A DNA stretch of 64,000 bases from assembly GCF_014297285.1 (NCBI RefSeq), contig NZ_JACOQI010000005.1, positions 1-64,000 of the forward strand, given 5' to 3'. The translations under genes and the position numbers were made by a program. Below the pieces are notes generated by a model. The model saw only the letters and a program-made list of their open reading frames with translations. It had not been told where the DNA came from and searched no databases. This document shows, piece after piece, positions 51,725-60,142 of this stretch (position 1 is its first letter; every line of letters begins with the position of its first letter). The DNA comes from Dysosmobacter segnis (lineage in GTDB: Bacteria > Bacillota > Clostridia > Oscillospirales > Oscillospiraceae).

Positions 51725-52276
51725 TCAGCACAAAATTTCCATCAGGGCAGGTTCGTTCCGGAGCTTGCTGCGGGCTCGCGAGATCCATGCATTGACATTA
51801 TTGACGGTGGTCCCGTAGAGATCTGCGATCTCAACAGACTCATATCCCTGCAGCTTCAGCTCAATGGCCTCGACGCCTTTCCGAGCAACACCCTGGTACT
51901 TCTCCTTACAGGCGCGCAACGCTGCCATAGCGGAATCGTCAGTGACCTCGGCCTCGAAGTCAACGGTGGTATGGGCAAGCAGATCAAAGAGTACCTCGCC
52001 CTCTTCAAAACCTGCATCTACACTTCTCTGGAGTCGGTAATTCATCGCACGGCAGTGATCGATAATGGCATTGTAGATATAGCGACATGCGAAGGGTGCG
52101 AATTCGCCGCTATCCGCCTGGTACTTCAAAGCGGCACGGCAGATGGCCTCACAACCGATGGCATAGAAGTCATCATAGGTCAATAGCGGTCTGTTGGGAA
52201 CTGAGATTCTGGTTCGGATGACCCAGTTGACCAGATCCAGATGTTCCATTACAAGCTCATTCTGATAATCAGTCAT
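51725..52276 (-). CDS. RNA polymerase sigma-70-like factor
   Basis: The 183-residue protein has region 2 (YDDFYAIGCEAICRAALKY, then FAPFACRYIYNAIIDHCR) and region 4 (VEAIELKLQGYESVEIADLY, then NNVNAWISRARSKL). It may direct transcription of this accessory block, perhaps of promoters that lack a good -35. GGAGG lies 8 nt before ATG at 52276. Confidence 0.87.
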   Translation of the reverse strand: MTDYQNELVMEHLDLVNWVIRTRISVPNRPLLTYDDFYAIGCEAICRAALKYQADSGEFAPFACRYIYNAIIDHCRAMNYRLQRSVDAGFEEGEVLFDLLAHTTVDFEAEVTDDSAMAALRACKEKYQGVARKGVEAIELKLQGYESVEIADLYGTTVNNVNAWISRARSKLRNEPALMEILC

Positions 52277-52290
52277 GTCAGGCACCTCCT

Positions 52291-52722
52291 TTATGCGACA
52301 CGATGGTTTCTTGCGAGCACTTCATCGCAAAGCCGGATGAGCTCCTTGCATCGGTACTCGCTGCACATTCCAATGTGGGCATCCTTCAGACTCAATCCAA
52401 AGGAGTCCGCAAACCAGCGGTAGGCATTCTCTCGTGTCATGATCCCGGTCTGCCAGATGCGGTCAAACTTCCGGTGCGCCTGGATGCGCAGGTTCCGGAG
52501 GTCTCCGTTCGCCGGCACGCCCATCGGCTGATTGGTGCCGGGATGCGCTGCCACATAGGTGTTGCACGCGGGGTAGTTGTGACAGACATAGAGTTTCCGA
52601 TCGTTCTGGCAGTCGCGGTAGATCTCCGCTGCTGGTCTCAAGATCATGGCAGCTCCACAATGGGGGCAGCGGAAGGGCCTGCTGCGCTGTGCTCTGGTCT
52701 TTCTTTTTTTCAAAATGGTCAT
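52291..52722 (-). CDS. DUF3268-type zinc-finger protein
   Basis: The 143-residue protein has an N-terminal zinc ribbon (RPFRCPHCGAAM, then YVCHNYPACNTYV) followed by GTNQPMGVPANGDL and a helical region, the layout of DUF3268 proteins on mobile elements. The start may be TTG at 52713, which is better spaced from GGAG than the ATG at 52722. Confidence 0.82.
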   Translation of the reverse strand: MTILKKRKTRAQRSRPFRCPHCGAAMILRPAAEIYRDCQNDRKLYVCHNYPACNTYVAAHPGTNQPMGVPANGDLRNLRIQAHRKFDRIWQTGIMTRENAYRWFADSFGLSLKDAHIGMCSEYRCKELIRLCDEVLARNHRVA

Positions 52723-52761
52723 CTCCTTTTTTGCGTTCTACTAGAGTTCACTCAAAAAACA

Positions 52762-52775
52762 GGGGGGTACCCCCC
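52762..52775. repeat. GGGGGGTACCCCCC palindrome
   Basis: A perfect 14-nt palindrome in the divergent region between 52722 and 52974. Confidence 0.55.
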
Positions 52776-52821
52776 GTCGCTTCGAAAAGAAATTTGTAAA
52801 CTTTTTGTGAATGGATGTGAA

Positions 52822-52854
52822 AAGAGCTATTGCACGCAAAATGCAATAGCTCTT
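52822..52854. promoter_or_regulatory. 13-bp inverted repeat in divergent promoter region
   Basis: AAGAGCTATTGCA and TGCAATAGCTCTT flank a 7-nt loop, 40 bases ahead of the plus-strand promoter at 52895. It is placed between two divergent starts, so it is more likely an operator or RNA leader element than a terminator. Confidence 0.5.
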
Positions 52855-52894
52855 GAAGAGAAATACAGAGTTTTGTAACGTGGTCATGTGAAAT

Positions 52895-52923
52895 TTGACA
52901 CGTTGACCAGATTATGCTATAAT
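52895..52923 (+). promoter_or_regulatory. strong sigma-70 promoter of HTH-HipA-like operon
   Basis: -35 TTGACA (52895-52900), 17-nt spacer, perfect -10 TATAAT (52918-52923), 51 nt before the ATG at 52974. Confidence 0.82.
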
Positions 52924-52973
52924 GTATCAAAATTAAATTAGTTGCATATATTCAATGCGAAGGAAGGAGAACA

Positions 52974-53567
52974 ATGGACTATAGAAAGCTATGTGTAGAA
53001 CTGTTCGGTACTGACGATGAGGCCACACTTCGCAAGATCGCTGCAGAATATAGAAAGAAGAACACACGCAACGCTGGCCGGAAACGCAAAATAGCCGACG
53101 AAGATATCCACAAAATGAGGGCTATGCGCAACGCCGGCACATCCATGCAGGAACTGGCAAGGACATTTGGGCTCTCTCGTCAAACGGTTGAGCGATACCT
53201 AAACACAGCCGCAGGCGATGGCTGCACAATGCGCATCACTTATATGTTCAGAAGGCAGCCTTGTACGGTTATTGATGTAGACTTCCTTGACCAAAAGGTG
53301 GTCATCCAGAACAAAACGGATGACATTCTGCATCGTGCATTCGGTGTGCTGGAGCACCCAACCTGGAATGACTTTGAAAATTTCTTACGGGATCGCTGCT
53401 TTCCTCAGACACGCGGCAACTGCAAGGAACTGCTTCAAGAAATGGATCTAACGGATTATGATCCGTTGAAGATCGTAGAAAAGACGAAGGGTCGTTTAGC
53501 TGATGACGAAATGTGGTTAAGACTTCGTTATCTTCCGAGGAAGGAGATCATTTATGCAAGTCATTGA
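52974..53567 (+). CDS. HTH protein paired with HipA-like kinase
   Basis: The 197-residue protein has a resolvase-like HTH at about residues 35-80 (GRKRKIADEDIHKMRAMRNA, then LARTFGLSRQTVERYL) and a C-terminal domain of about 110 residues of unknown fold. It overlaps the HipA-like gene by 14 nt. By position it is the likely antitoxin or regulator; unlike HipB it has no XRE domain. Confidence 0.78.
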   Translation: MDYRKLCVELFGTDDEATLRKIAAEYRKKNTRNAGRKRKIADEDIHKMRAMRNAGTSMQELARTFGLSRQTVERYLNTAAGDGCTMRITYMFRRQPCTVIDVDFLDQKVVIQNKTDDILHRAFGVLEHPTWNDFENFLRDRCFPQTRGNCKELLQEMDLTDYDPLKIVEKTKGRLADDEMWLRLRYLPRKEIIYASH

Positions 53568-54363
53568 TTTTACGAGCGCGGATAGAATTATGAGCGAAGG
53601 CCATACCTCAAAGGGTGACCAACCCAAATGGAAGCAGTCAGGCAATTGGTATAAAGCGGACCACATGGGATACGAAGCACTCTCGGAAATAATCGTTTCA
53701 CGTTTGCTCACATGGTCAAATGCGGATGATTTCGTGGTTTATCAACCAGTGTTCATTCACTATAACGATAAAGTAATACCGGGATGCTCCAGCCGTGACT
53801 TCATGCGCAAAGATGAAATGCTGATTCCATTTGAACGGCTCCATCGCGCCTATGAAGGTCGCGGGCTTGCTCAGGCGCTAACAAAATTTGACTCTCCTGC
53901 GGCTCGAATTGCTTACACGGTTGATTTTGTTGAGCGCGTCACAAAGCTAACCGGTGTGGGAGCATATCTTACCGCTATCCTTGAATTGGACTGCCTGACG
54001 CTCAATGAAGATCGCCACACAAACAATCTCGCTGTATTGCGGAATGAAGAAACAAAGGAATTTCGCCTTTGTCCGATCTTTGATAATGGGCTCTCTCTTC
54101 TTTCAGATCTGAATGACTACCCGCTTACCGATGATCTATATACCTGTATTGAGCGAGTACAAGCGAAGCCTTTTGATTCGGATCATGTGGAGCAGGTGAC
54201 GGCGGCTGAGCAACTCTATGGCAGACAACTCATCTTTCGCATATCGCATGGAGAACTGAGGTCAGAACTGAATTTGCTATCTGAAGCCTATTCTCCAGAT
54301 ATACTCCAAAGAGCGGAGCGTGTACTGCTTGAGCAGAAGCGAAAACACAGCTGGCTCTTTTAG
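53554..54363 (+). CDS. HipA-like Ser/Thr kinase protein 1
   Basis: The 269-residue protein has the C-terminal kinase-type motifs of the HipA fold: LNEDRHTNNLAVLRN (catalytic Asp and Asn) and CPIFDNGLSLLSD (Asp of the metal loop). The N-terminal small domain of classical HipA is short, so it belongs to the trimmed HipA/CtkA-like group. HipA kinases phosphorylate translation targets and cause growth arrest. AAGGAG precedes the ATG. It forms a two-gene unit with the upstream HTH gene. Confidence 0.82.
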   Translation: MQVIDFTSADRIMSEGHTSKGDQPKWKQSGNWYKADHMGYEALSEIIVSRLLTWSNADDFVVYQPVFIHYNDKVIPGCSSRDFMRKDEMLIPFERLHRAYEGRGLAQALTKFDSPAARIAYTVDFVERVTKLTGVGAYLTAILELDCLTLNEDRHTNNLAVLRNEETKEFRLCPIFDNGLSLLSDLNDYPLTDDLYTCIERVQAKPFDSDHVEQVTAAEQLYGRQLIFRISHGELRSELNLLSEAYSPDILQRAERVLLEQKRKHSWLF

Positions 54364-54430
54364 ACTACTTGACCAAAGAGAGCAGCCTCGAGGAACATCC
54401 GGATAACGATGCAATATTGGATAATCATAT

Positions 54431-54481
54431 AAAGCCGTGGGTTGGATATCTGAGAGTACTCAACCCATGGCTTTCTTTTTT
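54431..54481 (+). terminator. intrinsic terminator after HipA-like gene 1
   Basis: AAAGCCGTGGGTTG pairs with CAACCCATGGCTTT (one mismatch), then CTTTTTT. Confidence 0.85.
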
Positions 54482-54508
54482 GCGATACAAATAACCATTA
54501 TCAAAGGT

Positions 54509-54542
54509 TGTCCTTTCTATTGGACAGGTTTTATGCTATGAT
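54509..54542 (+). promoter_or_regulatory. palindromic operator plus -10, WYL/macro operon
   Basis: TGTCC (54509-54513), spacer TTTCTATT, GGACA (54522-54526), 10 nt, -10 TATGAT (54537-54542). No -35 hexamer. The upstream half and most of the spacer match the 12283 site base for base. Confidence 0.88.
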
Positions 54543-54593
54543 ATCATTGCCTTGCAGAAAACGGCTTGACCGAGTTGAAAGGATGATGAACAT

Positions 54594-55583
54594 ATGCCTC
54601 GCTCCTCATTTCAGAAGCTGAAGATTATCTACATCATGGAGTACCTGCTGAAAAACTCGGACGAAGAGCATGCCGTGACCACCAGCCAAATCATTGCCTA
54701 CCTGAAGTCCCACGATATTACCGCAGAGCGCAAGACGATCTATAGTGATATTGAAGCTCTGCGGGATTTTGGCTTGGACATCATCCAGGTATCTGAGGGG
54801 AACAATCACGGCTACTATATAGCAAGTCGGGACTTTGAACTGCCGGAACTCAAGCTCCTCGTGGATAGCGTCCAATCCTCGAAATTTATTACCCATAAGA
54901 AGACGCTGTCCCTGATCAAGAAAATCGAGAAGCTGGCCAGCATTCATAGCGCACAACTGCTCAACCGGCAGGTATTCGTGAAGAACAGGATCAAGACGAT
55001 GAATGAGTCCATCTACTATAATGTCGATGAGATTCATAACGGCATCTCAAGTAATCGGAAGATCCGGTTCCTGTATTTCGAGTATAATGTCGCCAAGGAG
55101 CGCATGTACCGACATGGTGGAGCTTATTATGTTGTCAGCCCATTTGCAATGACATGGGACGATGAGAACTACTACATGGTGGCCTTTGATTCTGCTGCAG
55201 GGATCATCAAACACTACCGCGTCGATAAGATGGAAAAGATCACCGTTCTGGATGAAGAACGAGATGGTCAGGACGCTTACGAGGCGCTCGATATGGCCGT
55301 CTATGCGCGTAAGACATTCGGCATGTTCACCGGCGAGGAGGTCAAGGTTCATCTCCGTTTCGAAAATCATCTCGTGGGCGCCGTACTCGACCGTCTCGGG
55401 CGGGATGTGATCTTAGTCCCGGATGGAGAAGATCACTTTACAGTATGGACAGATGTGATCGTCAGCCCACAGTTCTTTGCGTGGCTCTGCGGATTTCAGA
55501 CGGCGGCGAAGGTCATTGGGCCTGATGATGTAGTCAAGCAGATGGCGGAGCACGTCAAGTCGATCGCAGCACAGTACGAATAA
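54594..55583 (+). CDS. YafY-type HTH-WYL transcriptional regulator
   Basis: The 329-residue protein has an N-terminal winged HTH (HAVTTSQIIAYLKSHDITAE, then RKTIYSDIEALRDFGLDI) and a WYL domain (YYVVSPFAMTWDDENYYMVAF, with HYRVDKMEKITVL), then a WCX tail. It is a dimeric regulator with nucleotide or nucleic acid sensing. It stands directly after a palindromic operator present at three promoters, so it is the best candidate for the protein that binds them. It heads an operon continuing to the macro-domain gene. Confidence 0.92.
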   Translation: MPRSSFQKLKIIYIMEYLLKNSDEEHAVTTSQIIAYLKSHDITAERKTIYSDIEALRDFGLDIIQVSEGNNHGYYIASRDFELPELKLLVDSVQSSKFITHKKTLSLIKKIEKLASIHSAQLLNRQVFVKNRIKTMNESIYYNVDEIHNGISSNRKIRFLYFEYNVAKERMYRHGGAYYVVSPFAMTWDDENYYMVAFDSAAGIIKHYRVDKMEKITVLDEERDGQDAYEALDMAVYARKTFGMFTGEEVKVHLRFENHLVGAVLDRLGRDVILVPDGEDHFTVWTDVIVSPQFFAWLCGFQTAAKVIGPDDVVKQMAEHVKSIAAQYE

Positions 55584-55614
55584 AGCTTGAACCTTGGACG
55601 CGGAGGAACGGTAT

Positions 55615-56595
55615 ATGTCCTATCCAAAACCACTATCGGAGAAATCTCTAAACCGGCTATATATGCAGGCGGGTTTATCAACGGAAACATGTGCTTTCCT
55701 CCATTCTCTATTCGCCGCCTGTGCAAATCTATATGGCACCATCGCCCTTCGCGATGTATGGTCGGTTTATCAGGAGCTAAAAAGCGATGTGCCGCGGATT
55801 CATCGACGCGATCTTATCGCCTTTTCCTCTATTGTCCGTCGAGAGGTGCAACCCTATTGGGTTTATGAGATTGAAGAACTGTACACGGAAGAACCGCACA
55901 ATGATCTGGATCGGCACATCGTATCAAAAGAATTGATTGGTGCTGGCTATGGTAAGATGTTTTCCTTCTATGCACTGATGGACGAGCGCGATGATCGCCC
56001 CTATTGTGTCCCCGATGATTTTCTCTCATATGCGGAACCAACAGCATCTGTAGAGGAGAAATCACTCGCAGATTTTATTGGGAACCTGAAGTCCACGGCG
56101 ATGGAGTGCGCCCCAAAACAACGTAAAACCTATCCGAATGAGAATCGCGGGAAGAAATTAAACGAGTTTTCTTTTCTCAATTTGAACGAGCGGTTCAATT
56201 TGGATTATTACAAGAAAGTCCCCGCCACTTATTCTGCCCTGTTGGCAGAGTACAGCGGTACAGAGGCGGAAAAGATTATGCGGTTTCATCGGCGAGCCGA
56301 GAATGTTGGTCATCTGCGCACAACGGATATGATCCAGAATGTGCTGATTGAATTGTGCGAGGTAGGTGTCCGCCTGACGGAAAAGCAGCAAGATACTCTT
56401 ATGCAGCTCATCGTGCAGTATCACAATGGAAGCCGCTTGTGGTGTACCTGCGGTTGGAAACCGGATGAGCTGGCAGCTAAGTTTAGCGGTATCGGAGCAT
56501 TCCCTGGTCAGGAGGCATCATCTCCAGAGGGAATGATGGATGAGAAAGATATCATTCGCAAGATGAAAGAGTTGGGACTGAAGGTCTTGGAGTGA
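55615..56595 (+). CDS. hypothetical protein of the WYL operon
   Basis: The 326-residue soluble protein is not recognised. It has a helical N-terminus (SEKSLNRLYMQAGLSTETCA) and a C-terminal helical part. GGAGG lies 8 nt before ATG at 55615, 31 nt after the WYL stop. Role in the operon unknown. Confidence 0.7.
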   Translation: MSYPKPLSEKSLNRLYMQAGLSTETCAFLHSLFAACANLYGTIALRDVWSVYQELKSDVPRIHRRDLIAFSSIVRREVQPYWVYEIEELYTEEPHNDLDRHIVSKELIGAGYGKMFSFYALMDERDDRPYCVPDDFLSYAEPTASVEEKSLADFIGNLKSTAMECAPKQRKTYPNENRGKKLNEFSFLNLNERFNLDYYKKVPATYSALLAEYSGTEAEKIMRFHRRAENVGHLRTTDMIQNVLIELCEVGVRLTEKQQDTLMQLIVQYHNGSRLWCTCGWKPDELAAKFSGIGAFPGQEASSPEGMMDEKDIIRKMKELGLKVLE

Positions 56596-56600
56596 GCAAC

Positions 56601-56966
56601 ATGTCAACCATTGAGCAAACACTTTTACGCCTACAACAGTCTGCTTTCCGCGCAAAGTTCCATTTGAGTGAAAAGGACAGGCAGTACATAATGGGCAAGG
56701 GCATGGAAACCATTCAGCATCATGCGGCCGACTTCATCCGAATGCGGCTTGCGCCGGCGATCATCCCAAATGACGGCAAACAGACACCGATGCGCGGGCA
56801 TCCAGTGTTTATTGCCCAGCATGCCTGCGCCTGCTGCTGTCGCAGCTGCTTAAACAAGTGGTATCATGTTCCGATAGGGCGTGAGCTGACGGAGGATGAG
56901 CAGAAACGCATCGTGAGGTTGCTGATGGCATGGATCGAGCGACAGCTTGCAACGGATGCGAAATAG
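56601..56966 (+). CDS. DUF4186 family protein
   Basis: The 121-residue protein matches DUF4186: SAFRAKFHLSEKDRQYI, RLAPAIIPNDGKQTPMRG, HPVFIAQHACACCCRSCL and WYHVPIGREL. The conserved Cys/His suggest metal binding. ATG at 56601; GTG at 56592 overlaps the upstream stop and is a possible alternative. Function unknown. Confidence 0.9.
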   Translation: MSTIEQTLLRLQQSAFRAKFHLSEKDRQYIMGKGMETIQHHAADFIRMRLAPAIIPNDGKQTPMRGHPVFIAQHACACCCRSCLNKWYHVPIGRELTEDEQKRIVRLLMAWIERQLATDAK

Positions 56967-56987
56967 CGAGAAATTGAGGTGACAACT

Positions 56988-57347
56988 ATGTCTACGATTG
57001 GAAATATTCTTTGGTTCCTATTTGGAGGATTGATCGGCGGGCTTGCCTGGGTACTGGCCGGCTGTCTTTGGTGCATCACCATCATCGGCATACCCGTTGG
57101 CCTGCAATGCTTCAAATTCGCAAGTCTCGCCTTTTTCCCGTTTGGGAAAGAAGTTGTGTATGGCGGTGGAGGCTTTTCCTTCCTCGTCAACCTAATTTGG
57201 ATCATTTTCTTTGGCCTTGAGATGGCAATCGGATACTGCATTCTGGGCTGTCTCTGGTGCATCACGATCCTTGGCATTCCAATCGGAAAGCAATGCTTCA
57301 AAATGGCCAAGCTGTCTTTAATGCCCTTCGGGGCATCGGTCGTGTAA
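56988..57347 (+). CDS. YccF-domain membrane protein
   Basis: The 119-residue protein has two copies of the YccF (DUF307) domain: LAGCLWCITIIGIPVGLQC and GCLWCITILGIPIGKQCF, each between membrane helices. The family is an inner-membrane protein of unknown function. It lies in the WYL/macro operon with a GAGG site. Confidence 0.9.
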   Translation: MSTIGNILWFLFGGLIGGLAWVLAGCLWCITIIGIPVGLQCFKFASLAFFPFGKEVVYGGGGFSFLVNLIWIIFFGLEMAIGYCILGCLWCITILGIPIGKQCFKMAKLSLMPFGASVV

Positions 57348-57449
57348 AGCAATATTGTATGCGACCGCTCCCACATGGCCTTTTTCCAATCCGCGAAAAA
57401 AGCAACGACTCTAATGAGAACACTCTCAATCGATTGAGGAGGATAAGAC

Positions 57450-58676
57450 ATGGGAGAGATCATCAATACGAATACCGCTATAGAGACTCAGCCTGGCGGT
57501 GATACGGGGGCATTATTGGATATTACCCAAAGCCTCTTGGCGGATGCAAGGACTGCTCTGAACAGCAGCGGTGTGTTAAGCGTTCCTATTGCGGAACTCT
57601 CTACGCTTGGTGCTGGAGTCTCTTCGCTCATCCCTGCGTTGAATACTGTTACGCAGACGACGAGCATCGCAGCGGATGGACTCTATACGATAGCCAACGC
57701 TGGTGTCGGTGATGTACTGAAAGCGGCAAAGAACGGAAACTTCTGGGCCTCACTCAAAACTGCGGATGGAGCGTCTAAAATGGTTCAGCTGCAGGAAGCA
57801 GGAGCAATTACCGCTACCACACAGACAGCGGCAGCATTCAATCCCGCCACTATGATGATGGCGGTCGCACTATTCTCAATCGAACAGGAACTTGAGGAAA
57901 TTGAGGATATGCAGAGGCAGATCATCTCGTTCCTTGAAATCGAAAAGGAATCTGAGATAGAAGCGGATGTTGAAAGTCTCATGAGCATCATCAAAAAGTA
58001 TAAGGACAACTGGGACAATGAACGTTTTGTCAGCGGCAATCATAATCAAGTCCTTACCTACCAGAATCGCGCACGCAAAAACATGCTTGGTTATCAGAAG
58101 AAGATCGTTGAGTCGATTGGGAAGAAGCCGCATATCGTCACACAGGCTGGCGTAAAGCAGGCGTTCGCCTCTTTGGAGAAGGAATTCAAATACTATCGCT
58201 TGTCCCTTTATACATTCTCACTGTCGTCTCTCATGGAGGTCATGCTCAGCGGCAATTTCAAAGAATCCTATATTTCTGGGATTCGGGATGAACTGCAGCA
58301 GATGTCGGACGCTTACCGCGATTTGTTTGAGGAGAGCTCACACTATTTAGAGAAGCTGAGTAACTCAGCAGTAGATGCTAATGTCATGAAAGGTATCGGC
58401 ACGGCAGGAAATGCAGTCGGGAAATTCATTGGAAGTATCCCTCTTGTAAAAGAGGGGCCAGTTGATGAATTCCTTCAGGATGGCGGGATACACTTGAAGA
58501 AGAGTGCTCTCGATATGGAAAAGGATGCCGTACACCGGTTCGCTTCCATAGGCAATCCTGGCACACGGATGTTCATGGAAAAGATGGATGAGATGATCCA
58601 GATCTATAACCGTACCGAGCTAATCTGCTTCGATGATAAAAAGATATATCTATTGCCAAAGAAGCTCGCCGTTTGA
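57450..58676 (+). CDS. hypothetical protein with hydrophobic hairpin and coiled coils
   Basis: The 408-residue protein has an Ala/Thr/Ser-rich N-terminus, a hydrophobic stretch at about residues 125-145 ([20 protein letters not shown]) and long helices after it ([32 protein letters not shown]). It might insert into a membrane as an effector, but I recognise no family. GGAGG lies 7 nt before the ATG. It precedes the macro-domain gene by 35 nt. Confidence 0.68.
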   Translation: MGEIINTNTAIETQPGGDTGALLDITQSLLADARTALNSSGVLSVPIAELSTLGAGVSSLIPALNTVTQTTSIAADGLYTIANAGVGDVLKAAKNGNFWASLKTADGASKMVQLQEAGAITATTQTAAAFNPATMMMAVALFSIEQELEEIEDMQRQIISFLEIEKESEIEADVESLMSIIKKYKDNWDNERFVSGNHNQVLTYQNRARKNMLGYQKKIVESIGKKPHIVTQAGVKQAFASLEKEFKYYRLSLYTFSLSSLMEVMLSGNFKESYISGIRDELQQMSDAYRDLFEESSHYLEKLSNSAVDANVMKGIGTAGNAVGKFIGSIPLVKEGPVDEFLQDGGIHLKKSALDMEKDAVHRFASIGNPGTRMFMEKMDEMIQIYNRTELICFDDKKIYLLPKKLAV

Positions 58677-58711
58677 TCACTCAAAAGGCAGCTATCACAG
58701 GAGGTCCATTT

Positions 58712-59707
58712 ATGCCGCTCCAGATCGTAAGAAATGACATCACAAAAATGAAGGTTGACGCGATCGCCAATGCCGCAAACAGTTCCCTCTTGGGTGGTGG
58801 CGGCGTAGATGGCTGCATTCATCGTGCCGCCGGCCCGGAACTCCTGGCCGAATGTGAAATGCTCAATGGATGCAAAACTGGTAGTGCTAAGATAACAAAG
58901 GGATATAAGCTGCCATGCAAATATGTGATCCATGCGGTAGGCCCTCGCTGGTGCGGTGGGCAGTATGGGGAGCATGACAAGCTTGTCTCGTGCTACCAGA
59001 CGTCACTCGCGCTCGCAAAGGAGCATGGTTGCGAGTCGGTCGCATTCCCTCTGATCTCTTCGGGAATCTTCGGCTATCCAAAGGATGAGGCACTCAAAGT
59101 AGCTATCGACACGATCAGCAGTTTTCTGCTTGAAAATGATATGATGGTTTACATCGTCATCTTCGATCGCAAGGCGTATCAGATCAGCAGCAAGTTGTTT
59201 GCGGACATCAACGCCTACATAGACGACCGATATGTCGAAGAGCATCGAGACAGCTATGCTGAGCGGATCAGCCGGCTGCGTAGCCTTGCAGCGGAAGAGA
59301 GCTGCCCTATCCCTGCTGCACCTATGGTAGCAAAGGCAGCTTCCCTAGACGATGCTCTGAAGCAGATCGACGAGAGCTTTTCCGAGATGCTGCTTCGTAA
59401 GATTGATGAATGTGGTATGACGGATGCAGAGTGCTATAAAAAGGCCAACATTGATCGAAAGCTGTTCTCAAAGATTCGGTCGGATAAGCTCTATCGGCCA
59501 TCAAAGCCTACTGTGATTGCCTTTGCGCTTGCACTCGAATTGCCGCTTGACGAATTGAAGGATATGCTCTCGAAAGCAGGATTTGCCCTGTCGCACTCCA
59601 GCAAATTCGACATCATCGTGGAGTATTTTGTCGAGCGAGGGAACTACAACGTGTTTGAGATCAATGAGGCGCTGTTTGCATTCGATCAAAGCCTGATTGG
59701 CGCATAA
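58712..59707 (+). CDS. macro-domain protein with C-terminal HTH-like domain
   Basis: The 331-residue protein has a MacroD-type domain (about residues 1-165: [39 protein letters not shown]) that removes ADP-ribose or O-acetyl groups from protein or nucleic acid ends, and a C-terminal domain ([32 protein letters not shown]) of the HTH-like type often fused to macro domains in Firmicutes. AGGAGG precedes ATG at 58712. It closes the WYL-headed operon; ADP-ribose removal from RNA 3' or 5' ends would fit a repair role, but this is inference. Confidence 0.9.
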   Translation: MPLQIVRNDITKMKVDAIANAANSSLLGGGGVDGCIHRAAGPELLAECEMLNGCKTGSAKITKGYKLPCKYVIHAVGPRWCGGQYGEHDKLVSCYQTSLALAKEHGCESVAFPLISSGIFGYPKDEALKVAIDTISSFLLENDMMVYIVIFDRKAYQISSKLFADINAYIDDRYVEEHRDSYAERISRLRSLAAEESCPIPAAPMVAKAASLDDALKQIDESFSEMLLRKIDECGMTDAECYKKANIDRKLFSKIRSDKLYRPSKPTVIAFALALELPLDELKDMLSKAGFALSHSSKFDIIVEYFVERGNYNVFEINEALFAFDQSLIGA

Positions 59708-59781
59708 TAGTTATCAGTTGCTGCGACTTTTCGTCGGTGGAACTCTGATTGATATGCTATCTTTTCCGGAGGTGTGCTGCG

Positions 59782-60000
59782 ATGGAACAAAAAGAGCTTG
59801 AGTATCTGCGTCAGGTAGAAGATCATGCTTCACGGACAGGCTGGGTGTCTCCGTTGACTCGTGAGGACAAAGAGTATTTTGCCTATTTGCGTCAGGTCAG
59901 TAAGCGGTATAACATCGACATGTCCAAGGCAAATCGACTGGAATACAATTTCGTGATTCGTGTTGCAGAGAGCGAGTTTTACGCACATCACACATCCTGA
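59782..60000 (+). CDS. small hypothetical protein
   Basis: A 72-residue acidic protein with a YLRQV motif repeated (residues about 6 and 36) and no known domain. GGAGG lies 9 nt before ATG at 59782. Ends just before a strong terminator. Confidence 0.65.
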   Translation: MEQKELEYLRQVEDHASRTGWVSPLTREDKEYFAYLRQVSKRYNIDMSKANRLEYNFVIRVAESEFYAHHTS

Positions 60001-60009
60001 GAAATCCAG

Positions 60010-60040
60010 AGGCGCAAGCATCCTTGCTTGCGCCTTTCAT
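60010..60040 (+). terminator. intrinsic terminator
   Basis: AGGCGCAAGCA pairs with TGCTTGCGCCT (with loop TCCT trimmed), followed by TTC. It ends the 59782-60000 transcript. Confidence 0.8.
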
Positions 60041-60089
60041 TGAATTGTCGCTTAACAAGCGACCAAATGAAGCGAATATCAAAGTAAGA

Positions 60090-60122
60090 TATGGCTGTAA
60101 GGTGAAACACCAAACAGCCATA
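60090..60122 (+). promoter_or_regulatory. hairpin in leader of vWA gene
   Basis: TATGGCTGT and ACAGCCATA (9 bp) with inner GGTG/CACC lie 5-25 nt before the ribosome binding site of the 60143 gene. It may be an operator or an RNA leader element. Confidence 0.45.
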
Positions 60123-60142
60123 ATTTATTGGAGGTATTTGCA

